Origin: Alterisphingorhabdus sp051668705 | GTDB lineage: Bacteria > Pseudomonadota > Alphaproteobacteria > Sphingomonadales > Sphingomonadaceae | Assembly (NCBI RefSeq): GCF_051668705.1 | Contig: NZ_CP196351.1 | Span: 1,302,001 to 1,366,000 of the forward strand | DNA: 64,000 bases | Reading direction: 5' to 3' | Position numbers and translations under genes: made by a program | Shown here: positions 8,920 to 18,414 of the stretch, in pieces | Position numbering within the stretch: the first letter of the stretch is position 1 | Layout of the letters: each line of letters starts with the position of its first letter | The notes under the pieces: model-generated | Told to the model about the DNA's origin: nothing | Seen by the model: only the letters and a program-made list of their open reading frames with translations | Databases searched by the model: none

Positions 8920-10644
8920 ATGATCAAAAAATCTCTTTTATTGGCGGCTGTTGCCAGTGTTAGCCTGACCGTCTCTGGCTGTAAGAAAGTAGATTCAGAT
9001 ACCGATATTGCAGCAGAAGATTTGAGCGAATGGGGCAGGTTCGCGCAAGACTATATTGATGGATATTTGCCGCTCAACCCTGTCTTCGCAGTTGGCTCTG
9101 GCAAGCATGAATATGACGGCCAATTGCCGGATTGGAGCGAAAAAGGCATTGCTGCCCGCATTGCTTATTTGAAAGAGAAGAAAGCCGCAGCACTTGCCTT
9201 TGATGCGGCCGATATGTCCAAAGCAGACGCATTTGAGCGTGATTATCTTGTTTCGACCATTGATGGTGAGTTGTTCTGGTCAGAAACATCTGAAGCGTTG
9301 TACACCAACCCTGCTGTGTATCGCGGCGCATTAAGCCCGGCGACCTATGTTACTGTTCCCTATGCGGATGAGGAAACGCGGTTCAAAGCCTATATTACAT
9401 ATCTGGGCAATATTCCGGCAGCGGCCGAACAAATCCGCGCCAATTTGCGCACGCCTATGCCAGAGACATTTGTCAATTTGGGCATAGGGTCTTTTCAAGG
9501 CTATGCTGATTATTATCGCGGCGATGCGATTAAGGAATTTGGCGGCATTACAGACAAAGACCTGTTGGCGCAGCATGATGCAGCGGTTGAGAAAGCCGCA
9601 GCCGCTATGGAAGGCTTGGCCAATTGGTTACGCAGCGAAAAGCCTAATGCAACTCAGAATTATGCTTTGGGTGCAGAGAAATTCGCTGCCATGTTGAAGG
9701 CCACTGAAGGCGTTGACATTTCACTCACCGAACTGAAAGCCATTGGTGTTGCGGATATGCGTCGTAATCAGAAAGCTTTGCGTGAAGCCTGTGCAGCCTA
9801 TGCACCGGAAACGGATATTACTGGCTGTATAACCAAAGCCAATCAGGATAAGCCGGAAGGCGGTGCGGTGCAGGGCGCGCGCAATCAATTGGCGGACCTT
9901 AAAACCTTTGTTGCCGATAATGATATTGTCACTATTCCCAGCGATGAAGAAGCCAAGGTGGAAGAAGCGCCGCCCTATCGGCGCAGCAATTTGGCCTATA
10001 TCAATATTCCAGGGGCTTATGAAAAAGGTCTGCCATCGGTATATTATATTTCGCCGCCAGACCCGTCATGGGATGCTGCCAAGCAACAGGCTTATATTCC
10101 TGGCAAAGCTGACCTGCTCTATATTTCTGTCCATGAAGTTTGGCCGGGGCATTTCCTGAACTTTCTGCATGCGCAAAAGGCAAAGTCTTTGTTTGGAAGG
10201 CTTTTTGTCGGCTATGCCTTTGCTGAAGGATGGGCGCACTATACCGAAGAAATGATGTGGGATGCTGGCCTTGGTGAAGGCGATCCGGGCAACCATATCG
10301 GGCAATTGACCAATGCGCTGCTGCGCAATGTGCGCTATCTGTCGGCTATTGGGTTGCATACGGAAGGCATGACGGTCGAGCAGTCGCGCCAGATGTTTAT
10401 CACGGATGGTTTTCAGTCAGAAGGCAGCGCCGAGCAACAGGCTGCGCGCGGCACTTATGACCCCGCCTATCTCAACTACACAATGGGTAAGCTGATGATC
10501 CAGAAGCTGCGTGAAGATTGGACTGGCGGAGATCGTTCCAAGTGGAAGGCTTTTCATGACGAGTTTCTGTCATATGGTGGCCCGCCCATTCCGGTGGTAC
10601 GTGCAGCTATGATGAAGGAAGACACGCCAAAATCTGTCTTTTGA
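8920..10644 (+). CDS. DUF885 family lipoprotein, probable metallopeptidase
   Basis: A 574-residue protein with a lipoprotein signal (MIKKSLLLAAVA... lipobox VSGC, Cys21), therefore anchored in the envelope. The DUF885 family signature is clear: HEVWPGH near residue 405, of the HExxPGH type that would bind zinc, and the second motif EGWAHYTEE about 30 residues later. Family members are thought to be peptidases. ATG 8920 is chosen because the signal peptide begins there; ATG 8908 would add only four residues. The gene is monocistronic, convergent with the L,D-transpeptidase gene. Confidence 0.9.
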   Translation: MIKKSLLLAAVASVSLTVSGCKKVDSDTDIAAEDLSEWGRFAQDYIDGYLPLNPVFAVGSGKHEYDGQLPDWSEKGIAARIAYLKEKKAAALAFDAADMSKADAFERDYLVSTIDGELFWSETSEALYTNPAVYRGALSPATYVTVPYADEETRFKAYITYLGNIPAAAEQIRANLRTPMPETFVNLGIGSFQGYADYYRGDAIKEFGGITDKDLLAQHDAAVEKAAAAMEGLANWLRSEKPNATQNYALGAEKFAAMLKATEGVDISLTELKAIGVADMRRNQKALREACAAYAPETDITGCITKANQDKPEGGAVQGARNQLADLKTFVADNDIVTIPSDEEAKVEEAPPYRRSNLAYINIPGAYEKGLPSVYYISPPDPSWDAAKQQAYIPGKADLLYISVHEVWPGHFLNFLHAQKAKSLFGRLFVGYAFAEGWAHYTEEMMWDAGLGEGDPGNHIGQLTNALLRNVRYLSAIGLHTEGMTVEQSRQMFITDGFQSEGSAEQQAARGTYDPAYLNYTMGKLMIQKLREDWTGGDRSKWKAFHDEFLSYGGPPIPVVRAAMMKEDTPKSVF

Positions 10645-10690
10645 GAAATAGAAATGTTGGCCTGAGGGGCAGGAATATTATCGAGTTAGC

Positions 10691-11434
10691 TTAGCTTGCC
10701 TTGATAATAACTTCTGTGCCCAATTGCGCGATTGCGAAGAGTTTGGCTGCAAATTCATCGGGCACACCAACACAACCATGGGTTGCATATCCATATTCGA
10801 CACTACTGCCATGAATGGCGATACCGTCATTTGTAAGGCGCATCATATAGGGCATCGGCACAAAATAGAGGTTGGAGATATGGTCTTTATTCTTTTGCGT
10901 GATGGTAAATTTGCCAGTCGGTGTTGGCTTTTCATCCGCGCCATAGAGAATGACCGAAGTGCCGATTTCATAACCGCCACGATAGACAGATAATGTCTGG
11001 GCATCGAGATTAACGGACACAAGCAGTTTCCCGTCTTTCGGTGCGCCTTCTTCGTCCCAGACCCAATCGCCATGTTGAAATTCGCCCTCAATTTCAAAAA
11101 TGCGCTTAATCTCATAACCGTCAATTGAGGCTGTGGCCGCACTTTCAGGTCGCGCAACGTCGCCATTAGGGCTGGCATCGGCTATTCTGTTATCTGCAGA
11201 AGCAAGCTCGACAGCGTCAACATCAACGGCTGATGCCGCAATAGCTTCGTCAATGTCAGCCAGATCATATTGCAGTTCAGGCCCAGATTGCGCGGACGCT
11301 GCGGTGTCCTGATCAGTGGCTCCGCTAGGCGCCAATATGGCAAAGGCGGGCACTATGATGGCTGCACAAATGATAGCACCCCATGCCCCGCGGCGGATCA
11401 TTTGCGAAGTGGTTGGAGTGTTTTTTGTTGCCAT
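10691..11434 (-). CDS. L,D-transpeptidase (YkuD domain), membrane-anchored
   Basis: Cell-wall enzyme of 247 residues. One N-terminal membrane segment (about 16-38) is followed by an Ala/Asp-rich periplasmic linker. The YkuD catalytic domain is at about residues 136-247. Conserved residues are visible: His208 in AIHGSS, His219 and catalytic Cys221 in the THGCVGVP motif. Such enzymes cross-link peptidoglycan (3-3 bonds), attach proteins to it, or act as related hydrolases; which one cannot be told. It stands alone, divergent from the Kef antiporter gene. Confidence 0.92.
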   Translation of the reverse strand: MATKNTPTTSQMIRRGAWGAIICAAIIVPAFAILAPSGATDQDTAASAQSGPELQYDLADIDEAIAASAVDVDAVELASADNRIADASPNGDVARPESAATASIDGYEIKRIFEIEGEFQHGDWVWDEEGAPKDGKLLVSVNLDAQTLSVYRGGYEIGTSVILYGADEKPTPTGKFTITQKNKDHISNLYFVPMPYMMRLTNDGIAIHGSSVEYGYATHGCVGVPDEFAAKLFAIAQLGTEVIIKAS

Positions 11435-11682
11435 AATATCTAAGTCTTTGCCTTGGAACAGTTTTGGTAAGCACTAAGTGCATTTATTTCATTATTTTAA
11501 ATATCACTTCCCAACATTTTTGCCAAGCCGCATAAGAGCAGTGTTTCACGCCGGTACGGTATAGATTGCAAAACTTACTGTTCAATGAGCCCGTTTCCTG
11601 ACATTTGGATGGCAGCATCGGTTTTTTGTAAACTCTTGCGCATGCTATCACGGACTATCAAAGCCAAGGACCATCCTATTCT

Positions 11683-13578
11683 ATGTCTGATTTTCTGCTT
11701 CTTGCTTTCATTCTGCTCACTGCGTCGATTGTTGCGGTTCCCATTGCATCGCGCTTTGGCCTCGGTTCGGTATTGGGCTATTTGATTGCAGGAATAGCTA
11801 TCGGTCCCTTATTGGCCTGGCTATCGGTCGATGTCGTTTCGATCCAGCATTTCGCTGAATTTGGCGTGGTAATGATGCTGTTTCTGGTGGGGTTGGAGTT
11901 GAACCCGCAATTGCTCTGGAAGATGCGGGCAAAACTGCTCGGGCTTGGCGGTGCGCAAGTTTTACTGACTATCATAATTATTACGGGCATTGCCTTGTTG
12001 CTGGGGCTGCAATGGCGATATGCATTAGCAATTGGTTTTATTTTGACATTGTCGTCCACAGCAATTGTTCTTCAAACGCTCAACGAAAAAGGTTTGATGA
12101 AGAGCGATGGCGGTGAATGCAGTTTCTCTGTTCTGTTATTTCAGGACATCGCTGTTATCCCTATTCTGGCTTTTCTGCCCTTATTAGCGGCACCAGAATT
12201 GACCAATTTTATTCATCCTGATTTGGCATTTTTGGCCGGAGCAGCCGTAGAAAGTGATACTGGCTCTATAAGCATGGTTGAAAATATGGAGGGCTGGCAG
12301 ACTGGTCTGATCACTATTGGCGCAATTGCAGCGATTATTTTCGGCGGCAATTATCTCTCTGGACCACTTTTCCATTTTGTTTCAACTGCAAGGTTGCGTG
12401 AACTGTTCACCGCCACGGCGCTAGTAGTGGTTATTGGTATTGCTCTGCTGATGACTTTGGTTGGTTTATCACCTGCTTTAGGGGCGTTTCTGGCCGGTGT
12501 TGTATTGGCTAATAGTGAATATCGGCATGAACTAGAAGCTGATATCGCCCCATTTCGTGGAATGCTGCTGGGACTGTTCTTCATAACCGTCGGGGCAGGT
12601 ATAAATTTCTCATTATTGGCCTCTGACTTCACAACCATAATAGCGCTGACGCTTGGCCTGATCATGGTAAAGTCATTTTTGCTTTACATATTGGGGGGCA
12701 TTTCCGGGTTGAAAGGCTGTGCGCGCTGGCTGTTCGCTTTGGGACTTGCTCAGGCCGGTGAATTTGGCTTTGTCTTACTGTCCTTCAGCACGGCCAATAA
12801 TGTCTTGCCCCAAGGTATAGCTGACCAACTGCTTTTGGTCGTCACACTGTCCATGTTGCTAACGCCGCTCATGTTCATTTTTTATGATAAGGTGATAGCG
12901 CCATATTATTCGCGCGGGCAAACAATTGACGATGATGTTATTGAAGAAGATGCGCAGATCATTATCGCTGGTCGAGGGCGCGTTGGCGGCATAGTTGATC
13001 GTATGCTTGGTGCTTTGGGGCATCGTGCAACTGTTATCGATTATAGCTCCCGCCAATTAGATATCCTGCGTACCTTTGGCATGGATCATACATATTTTGG
13101 AGATGCCACGCGACCTGATCTGCTGATGTCGGCAGGTATTGATAATGCAAAACTGTTGATTGTCGCCATTGATGGGCGCGACCAGATTAACGCCATGGTG
13201 GAATATGTCGTGCGCAATTTCCCTAATGTGCATGTGGTCGCACGGGCCGTTGATCGCGACCATGTTTATGAATTATGGGCGCGCGGCTGCCGTGATATTA
13301 TCCGCGAAACCTATGACAGTTCTTTGCGCATGGGGCGTTCGGCTTTCGAGGCTTTGGGCATTAGCCGTGATAAAGCTGACCGACTAAAGGACATCTTCAA
13401 AAATGTAGATGGCGAATTGATGGTGCACGCCGCTGATGCGTATAAACTTGATATCCCTGCTTGGGAAAATGAGGATTTGGTCGATCTGATCAAGCAGCAG
13501 CGTCCCGATTGGGAACGCAAAATGTCTATCAAAATGCAAGCCATACTTGATGAGAATGAGGATAATAAACCTGACTAG
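11683..13578 (+). CDS. Kef-type cation:proton antiporter with TrkA-N domain
   Basis: A 631-residue CPA2 monovalent cation:proton antiporter. About 12 hydrophobic segments fill residues 1-405, including the family motif around LFLVGLELNP. A cytosolic Rossmann domain follows (DAQIIIAGRGRVGG, near 424-437) that in KefB/KefC and YbaL binds nucleotide or glutathione adducts. A Shine-Dalgarno-like AAGGA lies 12 bases before the ATG. No KefF/KefG-type oxidoreductase partner is adjacent. It could be KefB, KefC or YbaL-like; sequence alone does not settle that. The stop is 23 bp from the convergent uvrD stop. Confidence 0.92.
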   Translation: MSDFLLLAFILLTASIVAVPIASRFGLGSVLGYLIAGIAIGPLLAWLSVDVVSIQHFAEFGVVMMLFLVGLELNPQLLWKMRAKLLGLGGAQVLLTIIIITGIALLLGLQWRYALAIGFILTLSSTAIVLQTLNEKGLMKSDGGECSFSVLLFQDIAVIPILAFLPLLAAPELTNFIHPDLAFLAGAAVESDTGSISMVENMEGWQTGLITIGAIAAIIFGGNYLSGPLFHFVSTARLRELFTATALVVVIGIALLMTLVGLSPALGAFLAGVVLANSEYRHELEADIAPFRGMLLGLFFITVGAGINFSLLASDFTTIIALTLGLIMVKSFLLYILGGISGLKGCARWLFALGLAQAGEFGFVLLSFSTANNVLPQGIADQLLLVVTLSMLLTPLMFIFYDKVIAPYYSRGQTIDDDVIEEDAQIIIAGRGRVGGIVDRMLGALGHRATVIDYSSRQLDILRTFGMDHTYFGDATRPDLLMSAGIDNAKLLIVAIDGRDQINAMVEYVVRNFPNVHVVARAVDRDHVYELWARGCRDIIRETYDSSLRMGRSAFEALGISRDKADRLKDIFKNVDGELMVHAADAYKLDIPAWENEDLVDLIKQQRPDWERKMSIKMQAILDENEDNKPD

Positions 13579-13601
13579 AGAGTAGGTGAAATAACGGTTT
13601 C

Positions 13602-15923
13602 TCAACCCAGGCTTACAAAACTGTCCAACACGCGTTTGCGTCCTGATGTTTCAAAATCGATTTCCAATTTATTGCCTTCTTTTTCAGCGACGAGGCCATA
13701 ACCAAATTTCTGGTGAAATATACGGGCGCCTATAACGATATCATCTCGGCCTTTATTGCCCAGACTAACTGCGCTTTGGCGGCTCTCACCAAGGCGTCTT
13801 GGACGTGTATCAAAACTGCCGCTTTGGGCTGCTCTTTTCCACCCCGGGCCGCGATGCGCCGCACGTTCAGGATCATTTGCCAAATGTGCAAATGGGTCTT
13901 CGCGTTCGGAGAAATTGGCTTGCCAAAGACTCGCTCCGCCGCTCAGGCTAGACTCTTCCTCAATAGTTTCAGGGGGTAATTCACCAATAAAGCGTGATGG
14001 GATAGCACTGGTCCATTGGCCATAAATACGCCGGTTTGCAGCATGCAAAATGGTGCAGCGTTTGCGCGCCCGTGTGATAGCGACATAGCCCAATCGGCGT
14101 TCCTCTTCCAATGAGCGGGTGCCACCTTCATCAAGAGCGCGTTGCGAGGGGAAAACCCCTTCTTCCCAACCAACCAGAAATGTATTGTGAAATTCCAAAC
14201 CTTTGGCAGCATGGATGGTCATGATGGTCACTTTGTCATCATCAGGGCTGGCATCATTGTCCATAACCAGACTGACATGTTCCAGAAAGTCACCCAGGTT
14301 TTCATATTCTTCCATGGCGCGTGACAGTTCGGAAAGGTTTTCCAAGCGACCGGACGCTTCAACGCTCCGCTCTGCTTGCAGCATTGCCGTATAGCCGCAA
14401 TCATCCAAAATCAGCCGCACAAGATCAGCCGGACAAAGTTGGCGTGCCTGTTCTCGCCAATGCGCAACATATTTCATCAGGTTGCCCAAAGCACTACGCG
14501 CCCGTGCAGGAAGCTCATCACTGTCCAAAATATCAAATGCTGCTTGTGAAAGTGATGAACCGCTTGCCCTTGCAAGACGGTGCACTTTCTCAACCGATTT
14601 GTCGCCAAGGCCACGTTTCGGAGTGTTGACAATCCGTTCAAAGGCCAGATCATCAGCAGGTTGGTTGACGACACGCAGATAGGCTAGAGCATCACGTATC
14701 TCGGCACGTTCATAGAAGCGGAAGCCGCCAACAATGCGATAGGGCATGCCAATGGCGATAAACCTATCTTCAAACTCACGTGTTTGGAATTGCGCACGCA
14801 CCAAAATCGCGCAATCATTTAACGGCTCACCAGAGCGCTGGAGACTTTCCAGTTCGTCGCCTACACGGCGGGCTTCCTCTGGACCGTCCCATACACCAAG
14901 TATTTTGACTTTTTCGCCCTCATCAATTTCGGTCCAGAGGGTCTTTCCTAACCGGTCGCTATTGCTGGCAATGAGGCCCGAAGCCGCGGCTAAGATTTGC
15001 GGTGTTGAACGATAATTCTGCTCTAACCGTATGACCTTTGCTTGTGGAAAGTCTTTCTCAAACCGCAAGATATTGGCGACTTCTGCGCCGCGCCAGCTGT
15101 AAATACTCTGGTCATCATCACCCACACAGCAGATATTTTTGCGCTTCTGTGCCAGCAAGCGAAGCCAGAGATATTGCGCGGCATTTGTGTCCTGATACTC
15201 ATCGACCAGAATGTAACGAAAACGTTCTTGATATTGCTGCAGAACATCGGGGTGGGTTTTGAGCAAAGTCAGTGCATGCAGGAGCAGATCACCAAAGTCA
15301 CAGGCATTCAGCGCTTTTAGACGGTCCTGATAAAGCTGATATATTTCCTGCCCACGGCCTTGCGCATAGAGTTCATTATCCGCTGCGCTCAGTTCCGATG
15401 GGTTAAGCGCACGGTTCTTCCAACCATCGATAAAGCCAGCCAATTGCCGCGCAGGAAAACGTTTATCATCAATTTCACTTGCCTGAATAAGTTGTTTGAG
15501 CAGACGCAGCTGATCGTCTGTATCGATGATAGTGAAGTTGCTCTGTAGGCCCATAAGCTCGGCATGGCGGCGCAAAATCTTGGCACCGATAGAATGAAAG
15601 GTGCCAAGCCATGGCATACCTTCAACGGCCTCACCGACATGCCGTCCCACACGTTCGCGCATTTCGCGAGCGGCCTTATTGGTGAAGGTAACGGCCAAAA
15701 TTTCAGAGGGCCAGGCCTTACGGGTGTATAATATATGTGCGAGCCGGGCCGTTAGCGCCGCTGTTTTGCCTGTGCCGGCACCTGCAAGCATCAAAACTGG
15801 GCCATCTATTGTGAGAACGGCATCACGTTGAGGCGCGTTGAGCATCGCCATATAAGGCGGCACATTATCATCTGGAGTGTCCAGTTGGTCAAAAACCTCC
15901 ATGTCGGAATTAGGATCATGCAT
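13602..15923 (-). CDS. uvrD: UvrD/PcrA-type ATP-dependent 3'-5' DNA helicase
   Basis: Superfamily 1A helicase for nucleotide-excision and mismatch repair and for removing proteins from DNA. With start 15923 it has 773 residues. Visible motifs: Walker A GAGTGKT (48-54), motif Ia TFTNKAAREM, motif II DEYQDTN, motif III DDQSIYSWRGA, motif V TIHAAKGLEF and motif VI YVAITRARKR. The C-terminus has the Tudor-like tail of PcrA/UvrD (GLVAEKEGNKLEIDF). Several starts are possible (15944, 15923, 15902, and TTG 15959); none has a strong ribosome site. It lies last in the rluB-rsmD-uvrD run. Confidence 0.94.
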   Translation of the reverse strand: MHDPNSDMEVFDQLDTPDDNVPPYMAMLNAPQRDAVLTIDGPVLMLAGAGTGKTAALTARLAHILYTRKAWPSEILAVTFTNKAAREMRERVGRHVGEAVEGMPWLGTFHSIGAKILRRHAELMGLQSNFTIIDTDDQLRLLKQLIQASEIDDKRFPARQLAGFIDGWKNRALNPSELSAADNELYAQGRGQEIYQLYQDRLKALNACDFGDLLLHALTLLKTHPDVLQQYQERFRYILVDEYQDTNAAQYLWLRLLAQKRKNICCVGDDDQSIYSWRGAEVANILRFEKDFPQAKVIRLEQNYRSTPQILAAASGLIASNSDRLGKTLWTEIDEGEKVKILGVWDGPEEARRVGDELESLQRSGEPLNDCAILVRAQFQTREFEDRFIAIGMPYRIVGGFRFYERAEIRDALAYLRVVNQPADDLAFERIVNTPKRGLGDKSVEKVHRLARASGSSLSQAAFDILDSDELPARARSALGNLMKYVAHWREQARQLCPADLVRLILDDCGYTAMLQAERSVEASGRLENLSELSRAMEEYENLGDFLEHVSLVMDNDASPDDDKVTIMTIHAAKGLEFHNTFLVGWEEGVFPSQRALDEGGTRSLEEERRLGYVAITRARKRCTILHAANRRIYGQWTSAIPSRFIGELPPETIEEESSLSGGASLWQANFSEREDPFAHLANDPERAAHRGPGWKRAAQSGSFDTRPRRLGESRQSAVSLGNKGRDDIVIGARIFHQKFGYGLVAEKEGNKLEIDFETSGRKRVLDSFVSLG

Positions 15924-15962
15924 GGTTGAACATTTATGGAACATTGCCCCATCGGGCAAGCC

Positions 15963-16529
15963 CTAACCGACAGTTGCACCAGCTATTTTTGGCCGCAATA
16001 TATGCAACATGGCTTTGCCGACTTTGCGCTCAGCATCTTTTTCGAAATCAATATTCTCGACATTCTCATCGCGCCCAGTCTCCATAGCGATCCAAGTCGA
16101 TGGCGCAAACCACCCCAGCCGGTTTAGTTTATCAAGAGCAACCGCGCCGGCATTGCTGCCATAAGGCGGGTCCATAAGAACCAGATCAGCAGTTTTGACA
16201 GCAGTACCTATCGACATGACAGATGCCATGCGGACAGTCGCTTTTCCTTCGGCGCCCAGATGCGCAATATTGGCTTCTAGCTGTTTAACAGCCGCGCGGT
16301 CCTGCTCTACAAAATAGCAATGCTTCGCGCCGCGTGAGAGAGCTTCTAACCCCAATGCCCCTGTACCAGCAAATAGATCGAGAATTTCCAGATCTTCAAA
16401 GCTACCCAATCGACTGGTAAGCATGGAAAATAAGGTTTCACGCGTGCGGTCTGCGGTGGGGCGTGTGATGTCAGTACCCTTTGGTGCGCTGATACGGCGG
16501 CCGCGATATTCTCCTGAAATGATGCGCAT
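15963..16529 (-). CDS. rsmD: 16S rRNA (guanine966-N2)-methyltransferase
   Basis: Methylates G966 of 16S rRNA in the assembled small subunit. The 188-residue protein begins MRIISGEYRGRRI, typical of RsmD. The SAM-binding motif DLFAGTGALGLEALSRGA is at about residues 51-68, and the catalytic DPPY motif (LMDPPYGS) is at about 120. It starts two bases after the rluB stop, so the two are translationally linked. This pairing with a ribosomal pseudouridine synthase makes a small rRNA modification unit. Confidence 0.95.
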   Translation of the reverse strand: MRIISGEYRGRRISAPKGTDITRPTADRTRETLFSMLTSRLGSFEDLEILDLFAGTGALGLEALSRGAKHCYFVEQDRAAVKQLEANIAHLGAEGKATVRMASVMSIGTAVKTADLVLMDPPYGSNAGAVALDKLNRLGWFAPSTWIAMETGRDENVENIDFEKDAERKVGKAMLHILRPKIAGATVG

Positions 16530-16531
16530 GG

Positions 16532-17362
16532 CTATTTCTTTTCAGCCTTTTCAAAGCGTTTGCGGAAATTGACCAGATCAATTTTCCGGACAGTGGCCAC
16601 TTCACCCTTGGCAAGATCATCAAGGTAAAATGGGCCATATGATGTGCGTATCAATCGGGAAACCTGAAGGCCGAGATGTTCAAGAACACGGCGCACTTCG
16701 CGGTTCTTGCCCTCTTTCAATGTCAGTTCCACCCATTGGTTTTTGCCTGTTCGGCGTTCTAAATTGGCATCAATCCGCCCATAGCGAACACCCTCAATCA
16801 CTGTTCCAGAGATGAGATCTTCCAACTGGCTTTGGCTGACATCGCCAAAAGTGCGTGCGCGATATGTGCGGGGAATACCGGATGCTGGCAATTCCATCTG
16901 CCGTTTGAATGCGCCATCATTGGTTAGCAGTAATAAACCTTCGGTATTGAGATCCAATCGGCCGATGGGCATGACACGCGGCAAATCGGCACCAGTATTT
17001 TTGAACACATCATAAATGGTCGTTCGCCCGCTAAAGTCGCGTTCCGCGGTGAGTGCGCCGACTGGCTTGTGAAAACGCCATAGCTTGGTTGGTTCTGGCT
17101 GTTTTACCATTTTGCCATCAACGGTGATGCCATGCAGGCTGTGCAATAATGTCGCTGGTGTGGTTATCGTCTCGCCATCTTTGGCAATGCGTCCATCGGC
17201 GATCATCCGCTCAACCTCACGGCGGGAAGCGACCCCGGAGCGTGCCAGCAATTTGGCAATGCGATCACCTTTTGCAGGTGCCTCAGTTTCTTGGGCACCG
17301 GACATGTTATCGGATTGGTTATCGCCTAGCGGATCGAAAGCAGGGGAGGTTTTTTTGGGCAT
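16532..17362 (-). CDS. rluB: 23S rRNA pseudouridine synthase (RluB-type)
   Basis: A 276-residue RsuA/RluB-family protein from ATG 17362. An N-terminal S4 RNA-binding domain (GDRIAKLLARSGVASRREVERMI, about 31-90) precedes the synthase domain. The catalytic Asp is in IGRLDLNTEGLLLLTNDG. The C-terminus (GKNREVRRVLEHLG) is the usual substrate-binding end. RluB modifies U2605 of 23S rRNA in E. coli; the related RluE/RsuA activities cannot be fully excluded. The frame extends upstream of the chosen start, but that part lacks homology. Divergent from the DUF1223 gene. Confidence 0.88.
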   Translation of the reverse strand: MPKKTSPAFDPLGDNQSDNMSGAQETEAPAKGDRIAKLLARSGVASRREVERMIADGRIAKDGETITTPATLLHSLHGITVDGKMVKQPEPTKLWRFHKPVGALTAERDFSGRTTIYDVFKNTGADLPRVMPIGRLDLNTEGLLLLTNDGAFKRQMELPASGIPRTYRARTFGDVSQSQLEDLISGTVIEGVRYGRIDANLERRTGKNQWVELTLKEGKNREVRRVLEHLGLQVSRLIRTSYGPFYLDDLAKGEVATVRKIDLVNFRKRFEKAEKK

Positions 17363-17535
17363 GGGCAGCCTATAGCAAGCTGATAACAAAACGACAGCCG
17401 GAAACTGCTCAAAAATCATTGTTGTGATAATGCAACAGTTTCTGTCTATCACGATTATTCGCAATGGTCTTGTAACTCTTTGACCAAGCAAATCGTACTA
17501 TAAGTAATAAAGTAATTTTGATGTCGAGATAAAAT

Positions 17536-18291
17536 ATGCGTTTAATGGGTTTTTCATTGTTAGCGGTTGGCACTCTGGGTGTTGGCTTCATGGCTTTTCA
17601 AGCAATGGATAGCGATGCTGCTCAAAAGAATACATCATTCGACAATATGGATCGTGCTGTTGTAGCGGAGCTTTTCACTAGTCAGGGCTGCTCATCATGT
17701 CCGCCGGCGGATGCCGTAGCGGCGCATTTGGCTAAGAATGAAAAAGTAATTTTGATCAGCCGCCCGGTCACCTATTGGGACCGTCTAGGCTGGAAAGATA
17801 CTCTGGCGCGGGAAGAGAATACCGAACTGCAACGCGAATATGCGCGTAAAGATTTTGCTAATGCGGGTGTATATACGCCGCAAATGGTGATTAACGGGCA
17901 CCGCGCTGCCATCGGTTCGCGCGAATATCAAGTGCGCGATATTATCATGTCGGAACTGAAGAAAAGCAGTGCGGCTGATTTGAACGTTGTCAAAAATGAT
18001 CAGGGTGGTTTCACTTTGACTTTGGATGGCTCCAGTGATGAACGTGCGTCCGTCACACTTGTTGCATTGGATAGCTCTGAAACAGTGCAGGTTGGCCGCG
18101 GTGAAAATCGGGGACGAAAATTGACCTATACAAATGTTCTGCGCCATGAAAACGTCATCGGCACTTGGAATGGCGGTAAAGCGCAATATACCGTGACGGC
18201 CGCTGACATGCAGATTGCAGATGCTGACCGCTATGCAGTGATCGTCCAGCAAGCAGGCGCAGGGGATATTGTTGCAGCAAGCTATTTGTGA
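17536..18291 (+). CDS. DUF1223 family exported thioredoxin-like protein
   Basis: A 251-residue protein with an N-terminal hydrophobic segment (residues 5-22), either a signal peptide or an anchor. The DUF1223 signature follows: VVAELFTSQGCSSCPPAD, with a CxxC pair at Cys52/Cys55, then a conserved YWDRLGWKD and YTPQMVINGH. These suggest a thioredoxin-like fold in the periplasm. The family is common in alphaproteobacteria but its role is not known. It precedes an AmpG-like permease by 123 bp; whether they are co-transcribed is unclear. Confidence 0.85.
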   Translation: MRLMGFSLLAVGTLGVGFMAFQAMDSDAAQKNTSFDNMDRAVVAELFTSQGCSSCPPADAVAAHLAKNEKVILISRPVTYWDRLGWKDTLAREENTELQREYARKDFANAGVYTPQMVINGHRAAIGSREYQVRDIIMSELKKSSAADLNVVKNDQGGFTLTLDGSSDERASVTLVALDSSETVQVGRGENRGRKLTYTNVLRHENVIGTWNGGKAQYTVTAADMQIADADRYAVIVQQAGAGDIVAASYL

Positions 18292-18414
18292 CAGTTTATT
18301 GCTCAGCTTATCACGGCTCTAAACATTTGTTTGGGCACTCCATATTAACCAATCCCTTATTGCGTCTTTGACAATGCAATGCCATGACACGCCTTTGCAA
18401 AGGGCGGGTAATAT

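Noticed and set aside
11471..11481. GCACT-A-AGTGC palindrome between the L,D-transpeptidase and the Kef gene
   Set aside because: Arms are only five bases with a single-base centre, in AT-rich surroundings; such sites are frequent by chance.
17785..18252. 155-codon minus-strand frame opposite the DUF1223 gene
   Set aside because: Fully antisense, no conserved domain seen, and the DUF1223 reading has a clear signature.
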